From Microcystis sp. T1-4 (GTDB taxonomy: Bacteria > Cyanobacteriota > Cyanobacteriia > Cyanobacteriales > Microcystaceae): a DNA stretch of 25,439 bases. The position numbers and the translations under genes are program-made. Below, piece after piece: positions 14,285 to 21,646 of this stretch. Each line of letters starts with the position of its first letter. The stretch's first letter is position 1. Under the pieces are notes generated by a model, which worked only from the letters and a program-made list of their open reading frames with translations, was not told where the DNA came from and did not search any database. The stretch covers positions 1 through 25,439 of the forward strand of contig NZ_CAIP01000222.1 of the NCBI RefSeq assembly GCF_000297435.1. Reading direction: 5' to 3'.

Positions 14285-15499
14285 ATGCAATTATCCATCG
14301 ACGTTTTTAATGACGTAGTTCACTATCTCGACAGCCACGAAGAAAAATTACGGATCAAAAAATTAATCTTTTGTATCTGTAAAAAATATTGGGAAAATGA
14401 TCCTAATATTTTAAACCCTGTGGCTATGGAAGACTTGGTGAAGGAGTTAGTGCGGCTCCAAACCAGTAAAGAACAATTAACTTTTTCTGTTTATAAATTA
14501 GTTAAAACCCTCAATCGTCCTCAAGTTTATCGGAGCGTAGCCACGGTTATTATCGAGCAAATCAGTCAATTATATAGTAATATTGATGCCACCCATGACA
14601 CTCAATTATTACCAGTAGAACTCGAAGTTAACCCTAGCTTTAGCACCGTTAATAATGATGTCAACAACCAGGAAGACAATTTATTAAGACAGGTGGTTAG
14701 TAGCCTAGAAAATCATCGAGAGAAGGCGAGAATTCAAAAACTAATGTTTGCCGCTTGTAAAAATCGTTGGGAAAACGATCAAGCGGTGATTAATAGTTAT
14801 GGCTTAACCAATATTATTTTAGAACTGCAGCGAAACAATCCCAATTTCCTCAGCTTGGGACAAACTCTCAACCAAATTGCCGAAAATATTAATAAAAAAG
14901 CTCTCTACCTAGGACTAGCCGATATTATTCTTACCCAGCTAGAGCCTCTTTACGACACTAATAAGGATGAGGAAGAAGAGGAGGAGAATAATGAGTCAAA
15001 AAGTCAAATCTTGAACCCTCAGCTAGTTCATCTAAATAATGATTCTGATTCTGCGACTAAAACCGCATCTTTCTCCCCATCTAGAAGTGAACCTGTGGAT
15101 TTTGCCGCTGGGGTCATCGATATAAATGAACCGCAATTAGCCATGGAATTGCATTTTGCCGAGCCAGCTTTCTTAAATAAAAACCCCAGGAATTTCCCAC
15201 AAATTCCTGCCTACGACCCCTTTGAAATTCGTTTAGAAATTTTCCAGTATGCTAATCCTTTACGAGCCAAAATATTGATTTTCTCGCTCCTATTTCATCC
15301 TTGGGACCGGAGCGGTCAAGATTGGTCAATCCTGCGAAGTTATACCCTAGAAGATTTACTACAACAACTGATCCAAAGCAGCAAATCTCTCAAGGATATC
15401 GAAATTGAACTATACAATATTGCTCAAAACCAAATGGATAGGGATGCTTACGTTCAGACCGCCAGTATTCTGGTGCAAGCTTTACAAAAAATTCTTTAA
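14285..15499 (+). CDS. Unrecognised protein with three copies of a ~90-residue helical module
   Basis: I do not recognise this 404-residue family. Aligning the protein with itself shows three related modules at about 9-97, 134-223 and 314-403. Shared landmarks are an early VV/F...L...N/S-H, a core [KR][IA]xxLIFxxC/L...W (KLRIKKLIFCICKKYWEND; KARIQKLMFAACKNRWEND; LRAKILIFSLLFHPWDR), a middle Y.L..L...L (residues 172-183 and 353-362), and an ending Y...A..I..QL..L. Modules 1 and 2 are the closest pair. The linker at 224-313 is acidic and low in complexity (DEEEEEENNE), probably disordered. No signal peptide or membrane helix. It is 33 bp upstream of a pentapeptide-repeat gene, so the two are probably co-transcribed. 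A protein-protein interaction role is my guess. Confidence 0.85.
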   Translation: MQLSIDVFNDVVHYLDSHEEKLRIKKLIFCICKKYWENDPNILNPVAMEDLVKELVRLQTSKEQLTFSVYKLVKTLNRPQVYRSVATVIIEQISQLYSNIDATHDTQLLPVELEVNPSFSTVNNDVNNQEDNLLRQVVSSLENHREKARIQKLMFAACKNRWENDQAVINSYGLTNIILELQRNNPNFLSLGQTLNQIAENINKKALYLGLADIILTQLEPLYDTNKDEEEEEENNESKSQILNPQLVHLNNDSDSATKTASFSPSRSEPVDFAAGVIDINEPQLAMELHFAEPAFLNKNPRNFPQIPAYDPFEIRLEIFQYANPLRAKILIFSLLFHPWDRSGQDWSILRSYTLEDLLQQLIQSSKSLKDIEIELYNIAQNQMDRDAYVQTASILVQALQKIL

Positions 15500-15532
15500 T
15501 TTTTTACCCAAATTTCTCTGGATATTCCACCT

Positions 15533-16525
15533 ATGAAACCCACCGAATTAATTGCCCGTTATGCCGCAGGAGAAACTCAATTTAGTGGCTTAAGATTACC
15601 AGGAGTTAATTTAGTTGGTGCTGACTTAATTGGCATTGTTTTAAATGAAGCAGATCTACACGGAGCCAATCTTCTCTTTACCTATCTTAACCGGGCTAAT
15701 CTCGCTCAAGCTAATCTGGTGGCAGCTAATTTAAGCGGTGCTAGTCTCAACCAAGCTGACTTAAATGGGGCAGATTTACGCAGTGCCAATTTACACGGAG
15801 CGCTGCTACAAGGGGCTAATCTTCGTGATAGCGATATAACCCTAGCGACTTTACTTGATGCTAACTTAATCGGTGCGGATTTACGGGGGGCTGATTTAAG
15901 TGGTGCTAACCTGACTGGTGCTTGTTTGCGGGGAACAAATATGCGTCAGGAAAAGAAGAATCATAACACTAATTTACAAGGTGCTAATTTCTACCGCACC
16001 GACCTGCAAGGGGCTAATATGAAAGGAGTTGATCTGGTGCGAGCTAATCTAGTAGGAGCCAATTTAAAGGAAGCTAATTTGTGCAATGTTGACCTCAGAA
16101 AAGCGGATTTAACTAATGCTAATCTCCAAGATGCTTTACTTGCTGATGCTAATTTAATCGGGGCTTGTTTAGTGGGGGCAAATCTAGCGGGAGTCAATTT
16201 AGTGCGCTCAAAAATGAGCGATACGGAGGCAATGGGTGCAAATTTCCATAGTGCAATTATGACTCAAATAAAACTCGATCGAGCTAATCTTAGTCAAGCT
16301 AATTTTCAAGGGGCAAGAATGAATCATGCTGACTTAAGAAGGGCTAATCTTTCAGGAGTTAATTTCAGCGAAGCGGATTTAGTTGATGCTTTCTTTGCCA
16401 GAGCCAATCTCACCGGTGCCGATTTAAGTAATGCGAATCTAACTCGTGCCGAGTTAATGAGTGCTAATCTAATGGGAGTTAACCTCCGTGGTGCAACTAT
16501 GCCCGATGGCCGGATTAATAAGTAG
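15533..16525 (+). CDS. Pentapeptide-repeat protein
   Basis: A 330-residue protein built almost wholly of A(D/N)LxG-type pentapeptides from about residue 18 to 325, which fold as a right-handed quadrilateral beta-helix. A non-repeat break lies at residues about 138-147 (RQEKKNHNT), splitting the helix in two parts. A short helical N-terminal cap (MKPTELIARYAAGE) comes first; there is no signal peptide or membrane helix, so it is likely cytosolic. Cyanobacteria have many such proteins with few known roles. It sits 33 bp after the three-module gene on the same strand. It ends at GATMPDGRINK, 12 bp before the TnpB remnant, so the C-terminus could have been changed by that insertion, but the helix looks complete. 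Confidence 0.93.
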   Translation: MKPTELIARYAAGETQFSGLRLPGVNLVGADLIGIVLNEADLHGANLLFTYLNRANLAQANLVAANLSGASLNQADLNGADLRSANLHGALLQGANLRDSDITLATLLDANLIGADLRGADLSGANLTGACLRGTNMRQEKKNHNTNLQGANFYRTDLQGANMKGVDLVRANLVGANLKEANLCNVDLRKADLTNANLQDALLADANLIGACLVGANLAGVNLVRSKMSDTEAMGANFHSAIMTQIKLDRANLSQANFQGARMNHADLRRANLSGVNFSEADLVDAFFARANLTGADLSNANLTRAELMSANLMGVNLRGATMPDGRINK

Positions 16526-16537
16526 GGGTTGCTGAAT

Positions 16538-16814
16538 ATTAGACTGGACTAACGCCAAAGCGTCTTTAATTGCTTTGTCTTTACGTTGTCTTGATACTTT
16601 AAGGTGAAGCTTGGCAACCTTTGTCCGTTGCTTGTGATAGTTATTAGACTGTTTTTTCCCTTTACGAAACTTTTTGGATAACCGTCGTTGTGCTTTTTTT
16701 AGTCGTTTAACGAACACAAGAGTTAGGCACAAACTGAGAAGTTCTGATAGCTTCATCTAGTCTTTGGTATTGTTCTGGTGTCCCGTTTTTTAACTTCGCT
16801 TCTACGACTAGCAT
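16538..16814 (-). pseudogene. tnpB: TnpB (IS200/IS605 family) remnant, internally deleted
   Basis: Reading from ATG 16814 gives the typical cyanobacterial TnpB N-terminus MLVVEAKLKNGTPEQYQRL, then DEAIRTSQFVPNSCVR and a TAA. In the next frame the text resumes far downstream in the protein: VKRLKKAQRRLSKKF, KVAKLHLKVSRQRKD and a stretch like ALALVQSN, ending about 16538. The 150-200 residues normally between these parts (including the first RuvC-type Asp) and all the C-terminal part with the last catalytic residues and zinc finger are lost. No TnpA gene is present. The 95-codon frame at 16469-16756 is only a by-product of this remnant. It is dead for transposition and as an RNA-guided nuclease. 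Confidence 0.8.
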
Positions 16815-16893
16815 TGATTAATCCTCGACCCTGGATAAATTAAGTATAATACAGTTTACCTACAAATGATAGAATTAAAATCGTGCTTCGCAG

Positions 16894-17462
16894 TCAATAT
16901 CCTGGTCGGCTTTCATCCCCCGCAAAGGTTGATGTCTTGTCGAAAAATTTAGCGGGGGCATTCATCCGACATTTAAGGTAATGATCGATATCAACCTGGA
17001 ACCACTCCCCATCTAATACCTGTTCGAGGGAGAAATGAGGCTCTACAGGAAGGAATTGCGTCGCCAGTGACAGCTTTCGCTTGTATTAAAGTTTTCCGAG
17101 CGTTCGAGTAGGCTTTTTGAAAATAATCCCGCGCATGGTTGCTGAGAGTAGCGGTTTCTAGCCACTCTCCTAGTTGAGTTCGGAAACTGGCGATTTCTCC
17201 TACCCAGTGACAGACGTTTCCTTCTCGCTCCTGTTCCGATTTGTGATAGGCTAACTTAAGAAAGTGTTCGATAAGCTGGGTTAATAAACTCTCTACGGCC
17301 TGTCTGTCACTTTTCCCCCATGCACTCCACTTCCTCGATCAGATTTTCCCAGTCCACCTCATCAAACTTTTTTAGCTTTAAAAGTTGGGCGGTTTTTGAA
17401 GCCCAGAGAACAAAATCCTGATCGTATAAGGCTTTCATTGATAAAGCTGTTTCTACTGCCAT
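16894..17462 (-). pseudogene. DUF29 family protein gene, two frameshifts
   Basis: No single frame covers this stretch, yet three consecutive minus-strand segments together spell a DUF29 protein. Segment 1, from ATG 17462: KALYDQDFVLWASKTAQLL, then FDEVDWENLIEEVECMG, up to a stop near 17310. Segment 2 in another frame: KSDRQAVESLLTQLIEHFLKLAY, then HWVGEIASFRTQLGEWLETA (cut by turns) and ARKTLIQA, to about 17055. Segment 3 in a third frame: LPVEPHFSLEQVLDGEWFQ, matching the usual DUF29 end. Two short indels, at about 17310-17320 and 17045-17060, therefore broke it. The frame then runs on to a stop at 16894 through sequence that may be insertion-element DNA. DUF29 is a common cyanobacterial family of unknown function. 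Confidence 0.75.
16917..16958. repeat. Inverted repeat, possible IS200/IS605 left-end hairpin
   Basis: CCCCCGC (16917-16923) pairs with GCGGGGG (16952-16958). The hairpin lies about 100 bp upstream of the TnpB remnant's ATG and inside the run-on tail of the broken DUF29 gene. IS200/IS605 elements have subterminal hairpins recognised as single strands, so this may be the old left end, inserted at the 3' end of the DUF29 gene. Confidence 0.4.
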
Positions 17463-17550
17463 AGTTTCGTTCCAACTGATCATAAAACTATGTCTTTAGC
17501 TTAACTTTACTAGCGCAAACCCTTGTAACTTTTTTGTCCTTTACTAGGCA

Positions 17551-17582
17551 TTGTAACTCGATCTCATCAGACGTTATACAAT
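17551..17582 (+). promoter_or_regulatory. Possible purL promoter
   Basis: TTGTAA (17551-17556) and TATACA/TACAAT (17575-17582) are spaced 18-20 bp apart and sit 28-60 bp before the purL ATG. The match to a sigma-70-type promoter is fair. The stretch 17463-17550 shows no gene. No purine riboswitch or PurR-like box was recognised. Confidence 0.35.
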
Positions 17583-17610
17583 AAATCTTGTCCCTCGATC
17601 GCATTTTCCC

Positions 17611-19881
17611 ATGACTACCCCCTTCACTGCCGCAGAAATTGCCTCAGAAGGCATCAAACCCGAAGAATACGAAGAAATAGTCAAGAGACTGGGAAGACAC
17701 CCCAACAAAGCCGAATTAGGAATGTTTGGCGTGATGTGGTCGGAACACTGCTGTTATAAAAACTCCCGGCCGCTGCTCAAACAATTCCCCACCACCGGCG
17801 AAAAAATTCTCGTTGGACCGGGAGAAAATGCCGGAGTAGTGGATTTAGGCGATGGATTGCGATTAGCCTTTAAAATCGAGTCCCATAATCACCCTTCGGC
17901 CGTGGAACCCTTACAAGGTGCCGCTACCGGAGTCGGAGGCATCCTGCGGGATATTTTTACCATGGGGGCCCGTCCCATTGCTATCCTCAACTCCCTCCGT
18001 TTTGGTAACTTGCAAGATGCCCGCAATCGGCGCATTTTTGCCGGAGTCGTGGAAGGAATAAGTCATTATGGCAATAGTGTGGGCGTTCCCACGGTGGGCG
18101 GTGAGATATACTTTGATAATGCCTACAATGGCAATCCCCTCGTTAATGCCATGGCTTTAGGGCTAATGGAAACCCAGGAAATCGTTAAATCTGGGGCAAA
18201 AGGCCTAGGAAACCCGGTTTTATACGTTGGTTCTACCACCGGCCGCGACGGTATGGGAGGGGCGAGTTTTGCCAGTGCCGAATTAACCGATAAATCTATG
18301 GATGACCGGCCCGCGGTGCAAGTGGGCGACCCTTTTCTGGAAAAATCCCTGATAGAAGCTTGTTTAGAGGCATTTAAGACCGGCGCGGTGGTGGCGGCCC
18401 AGGATATGGGGGCCGCTGGGATCACCTGTTCTACCTCCGAGATGGCGGCCAAGGGAGGGGTGGGAATTGAATTAGACCTGGATAAAATCCCCGTCCGGGA
18501 AACCGGGATGGTTCCCTACGAATATCTGCTATCGGAATCCCAAGAAAGAATGCTATTTGTGGCGGAATCGGGACGAGAAGGCGAATTAATCGAGATTTTC
18601 CATCGTTGGGGACTTCAGGCTGTGGTCGCTGGCCAGGTAATTGCAGAACCGATCGTCCGTATATTATTTAAAGGGGAAATTGCCGCCGAAATTCCTGCCA
18701 CGGCCCTGGCCGATAATACTCCGATTTATCATCGGGAATTACTAACAGAACCGCCGGAATACGCCCAAAAAGCTCAATTATGGCAAGATAGCACGATTCC
18801 TATTCCCGAATCCTATAACGAGATTTTATTAAAACTGCTGGATAGTCCCTCGATTGCCTCAAAACGCTGGGTTTATCGTCAATATGATCATCAAGTCCAG
18901 AATAACACCGTTATTCTCCCCGGGGGGGCCGATGCGGCCGTGATTCGCGTGCGTCCTCTGGGTGCTAATCCCGCCAATTCTCGGCGAGGTGTAGCGGCGA
19001 CTACAGATTGTAATCCGCGATATGTTTATCTTGATCCCTATAACGGAGCTAAGTTGGCCGTGGCGGAAGCGGCCAGAAACCTTAGCTGTGTTGGGGCTGA
19101 CCCCATTGCTGTCACGGATAATCTCAATTTCGGAAGTCCAGAGAATTCAATCGGTTATTGGCAATTAGCCACTGCTTGTCAGGGTATTGCCGAAGCTTGT
19201 CGGGAAATGAATACACCAGTAACTGGGGGTAATGTCTCTTTGTACAACGAAACCGTTGATGCAGCTGGCAGCCCCCAGTCTATTTATCCGACTCCCGTGA
19301 TTGGTATGGTGGGATTAGTGCCGGATATCGGGCAAATTTGCGGCCAAGGTTGGCAAAAAGCGGGGGATTTAATCTATATTTTGGGTTTTTCCTTGCCAAC
19401 TATCGGCGCATCGGAGTATTTAGCCGTTATTCACGGTTTGGTGACGGGAAAACCGCCGGTAATTGATTTTGAGTTAGAAAGAAAGGTACAAGCGGCCTGT
19501 CGTCGGGGAATTCGCGCCGGTTGGGTGAAATCTGCCCACGATTGCGCGGAGGGGGGTTTAGCCACTGCTCTGGCAGAATGCTGTATTAGTGGCCAATTAG
19601 GGGCAGAAATTGACCTTTCTTGGCAGCATCAGGGACGTTTTGACGCGGTGTTATTCGGGGAATTAGCTAGTTGCATTATCGTCTCCGTTTCCCCCGAAAA
19701 TCAGCAAGATTGGGAAGAATACCTAAAGACACAATTAGGAGACTATTGGCAAATAACTGGCAAAGTTAGCGAAAAAAGCGATAATCTTTTAATTCTTGAC
19801 CGGGATAAACAACCGGCGATCGATGTTAGTCTAGAAACTATACAGCAAGTTTGGTCAAAAGCGATCGAAAGAAGACTTTAG
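17611..19881 (+). CDS. purL: Phosphoribosylformylglycinamidine synthase subunit PurL
   Basis: The ATP-dependent synthetase subunit of FGAM synthase, fourth step of purine synthesis; it works with PurQ (glutaminase) and PurS, which are not in this window. At 756 residues it is the small bacterial PurL, without fused glutaminase. Motifs: MWSEHCCYKNSRPLL (residues 42-56, His46), FKIESHNHPSAVEP (87-100), GAATGVGGILRDIF, the central AAQDMGAAGITCSTSEMA, and in the duplicated half SCVGADPIAVTDNLNFGSPE and VTGGNVSLYNE, ending with CAEGGLATALAE. All are intact. purF follows on the same strand after a 290-bp repeat-filled gap; the same neighbours occur in Synechocystis as I recall (sll1056-sll1057). 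Confidence 0.96.
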   Translation: MTTPFTAAEIASEGIKPEEYEEIVKRLGRHPNKAELGMFGVMWSEHCCYKNSRPLLKQFPTTGEKILVGPGENAGVVDLGDGLRLAFKIESHNHPSAVEPLQGAATGVGGILRDIFTMGARPIAILNSLRFGNLQDARNRRIFAGVVEGISHYGNSVGVPTVGGEIYFDNAYNGNPLVNAMALGLMETQEIVKSGAKGLGNPVLYVGSTTGRDGMGGASFASAELTDKSMDDRPAVQVGDPFLEKSLIEACLEAFKTGAVVAAQDMGAAGITCSTSEMAAKGGVGIELDLDKIPVRETGMVPYEYLLSESQERMLFVAESGREGELIEIFHRWGLQAVVAGQVIAEPIVRILFKGEIAAEIPATALADNTPIYHRELLTEPPEYAQKAQLWQDSTIPIPESYNEILLKLLDSPSIASKRWVYRQYDHQVQNNTVILPGGADAAVIRVRPLGANPANSRRGVAATTDCNPRYVYLDPYNGAKLAVAEAARNLSCVGADPIAVTDNLNFGSPENSIGYWQLATACQGIAEACREMNTPVTGGNVSLYNETVDAAGSPQSIYPTPVIGMVGLVPDIGQICGQGWQKAGDLIYILGFSLPTIGASEYLAVIHGLVTGKPPVIDFELERKVQAACRRGIRAGWVKSAHDCAEGGLATALAECCISGQLGAEIDLSWQHQGRFDAVLFGELASCIIVSVSPENQQDWEEYLKTQLGDYWQITGKVSEKSDNLLILDRDKQPAIDVSLETIQQVWSKAIERRL

Positions 19882-19911
19882 GGAAGTAAACAGGAGTCGG
19901 TCGTCGGGAGT

Positions 19912-20046
19912 GAGGAAATGGGGAAATGGGGAAATGGGGAAATGGGGAAATGGGGAATTTCAGCTAAAACCCTAAAACCCCAAAACCCTAAAACCCCAAA
20001 ACCCCAAAACCCCAAAACCCTAACACCCTAAAACCCCAAAACCCAA
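19912..20046. repeat. 8-bp tandem arrays GGGGAAAT and AAAACCCC (telomere-like)
   Basis: GGGGAAAT units run from 19912 to 19957. After a 7-bp gap, about ten units of AAAACCCC and AAAACCCT run to about 20046. Both have 8-bp periods, in contrast to the 7-bp units elsewhere. The complement GGGGTTTT is the same motif as ciliate (Euplotes, Oxytricha) telomere repeats, surely by chance, and forms G-quadruplexes readily. The rest of the gap (20047-20171) has CCCCATCC/CCCCAAAT-like units and an AT-rich stretch before purF. Confidence 0.88.
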
Positions 20047-20171
20047 CACCTGATAACTGTTCCCCATCCCCCAAATCCCCATCCCTCAAATCCCCATAAA
20101 TAAGGTGTTAAAAAGAGATTAAGATAAGTTAAGATTTTGTCTCAAAAGTAGCCCCAAGCCCCAACCTTCCC

Positions 20172-21635
20172 ATGTCTAGCCATCCCGACTCATCCCTATT
20201 CTTGAACCGCGTCGATAAGCCTGAAGAAGCCTGTGGAGTTTTTGGACTCTATGCCCCCGAGGAAGAAGTAGCAAAACTGACCTATTTTGGACTCTATGCT
20301 CTGCAACACCGAGGACAGGAATCGGCAGGTATTGCCACCTACGACGGGGAAACGGTGCATTGTTACAAGGAAATGGGCTTAGTTTCCCAAGTTTTTAGCG
20401 AAACTGTCCTTAAAACCTTGCCCGGTACTCACGCCGTCGGTCATACTCGTTACTCTACCACCGGTTCTAGCCGTCGGGCCAATGCCCAACCTGCTGTGAT
20501 CGAAACCCGTTTGGGTAAACTTTCCCTAGCACATAACGGCAATTTAGTCAATACTTTTGAGTTAAGAAATGTATTAGAAAAGCGCGGTTGTGATCTCGTC
20601 ACCACCACCGACTCGGAAATGATCGCCGTCGCTATCGGGCAGGAAGTGGATAGTGGCAAGGATTGGATAGAAGCGGCGATCGATGCCTTTAGCTATTGTA
20701 GCGGGGCCTACAGCCTTGTTATCGGCACACCGACGGGAATTATCGGGGCGCGAGATCCCAATGGTGTCAGACCGTTAGTAATTGGGGTTTTGCAAGAAGA
20801 AGGCAATCCCCCCCGTTATGTTTTGGCTTCGGAAACCTGCGGATTAGATATTATCGGGGCCGATTATCTGCGGGATGTGCAGCCGGGGGAATTAGTTTGG
20901 ATTAGTCAAGATGGCTTATCTTCGGTGGATTGGGCCATTAAACCGGAGAAAAAATTATGCGTTTTCGAGATGATTTATTTTGCTCGTCCCGATAGCATTG
21001 TTCACGAGGAATCTTTATATACTTATCGGGTACGTTTGGGGGAACAATTAGCCAAAGAGTCGCCGGTAGAAGCAGATATGGTGATGGGAGTTCCCGATTC
21101 GGGTATTCCGGCTGCGATCGGATTTTCGCGCATTTCTGATATTCCCTACGCGGAAGGATTGATTAAAAATCGTTATGTGGGACGGACTTTTATTCAACCA
21201 ACCCAACACATGAGAGAGTCGGGGATTAAGATGAAATTGAATCCTTTAAAGGATGTTTTACAGGGAAAAAGAGTTATTATTGTTGATGATTCGATCGTGC
21301 GGGGAACCACTAGCCGGAAATTAGTTAAAGCTTTACGCGATGCCGGAGCAAGAGAAGTTCACATGAGAATATCTTCACCTCCGGTGACTCATCCCTGTTT
21401 TTATGGCATTGATACGGACAATCAAGAGCAGTTAATTGCGGCAACTAAATCGGTGGCGCAAATTCAGGCACAAATCGGGGTGGATAGTTTAGCTTATCTC
21501 AGTCACGATGGGATGTTAACAGCAACGAAAGAAGATCCGAAAACCTTCTGTACTGCCTGTTTTAATGGCGATTATCCGATTCCTGTACCTGATAATGTTA
21601 AGCGATCGAAGTTGATTTTAGAAACAGTTAAATAG
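20172..21635 (+). CDS. purF: Amidophosphoribosyltransferase PurF
   Basis: Catalyses the first committed step of purine synthesis: PRPP plus glutamine gives phosphoribosylamine. The 487-residue protein begins with a 20-residue leader ending in EEA, then CGVFG, so Cys21 is the N-terminal nucleophile exposed by propeptide removal. The Ntn glutaminase domain has QHRGQESAGIA, GHTRYSTTG and HNGNL; the transferase domain has the PRPP loop IIVDDSIVRGTTSRK (369-383). Cys263, Cys409, Cys460 and Cys463 (FCTAC) match the four [4Fe-4S] ligands of the Bacillus-type enzyme, so an oxygen-sensitive cluster is expected. It ends 8 bp from the stop of the convergent ABC gene. Full length. Confidence 0.96.
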   Translation: MSSHPDSSLFLNRVDKPEEACGVFGLYAPEEEVAKLTYFGLYALQHRGQESAGIATYDGETVHCYKEMGLVSQVFSETVLKTLPGTHAVGHTRYSTTGSSRRANAQPAVIETRLGKLSLAHNGNLVNTFELRNVLEKRGCDLVTTTDSEMIAVAIGQEVDSGKDWIEAAIDAFSYCSGAYSLVIGTPTGIIGARDPNGVRPLVIGVLQEEGNPPRYVLASETCGLDIIGADYLRDVQPGELVWISQDGLSSVDWAIKPEKKLCVFEMIYFARPDSIVHEESLYTYRVRLGEQLAKESPVEADMVMGVPDSGIPAAIGFSRISDIPYAEGLIKNRYVGRTFIQPTQHMRESGIKMKLNPLKDVLQGKRVIIVDDSIVRGTTSRKLVKALRDAGAREVHMRISSPPVTHPCFYGIDTDNQEQLIAATKSVAQIQAQIGVDSLAYLSHDGMLTATKEDPKTFCTACFNGDYPIPVPDNVKRSKLILETVK

Positions 21636-21646
21636 CCTCAAGGCTA
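21633..21646. terminator. Minimal hairpin carrying both stop codons of convergent genes
   Basis: TAGCC (21633-21637), loop TCAA, GGCTA (21642-21646). The left arm starts with the purF TAG stop and the right arm, read on the minus strand, starts with the ABC gene's TAG stop. At 5 bp and without a U-run it is too weak for a standard terminator, yet it is the only structure in the 8-bp gap between two converging genes. Confidence 0.35.

Noticed and set aside
16469..16756. 95-codon basic protein as an independent small gene
   Set aside because: Its middle matches TnpB and its end is antisense to the pentapeptide gene; it is better explained as part of the TnpB pseudogene.
19964..20046. A true telomere or replicon end
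   Set aside because: The array is internal, between two intact genes of the same pathway, and bacterial chromosomes of this group are circular; a simple tandem repeat is enough.
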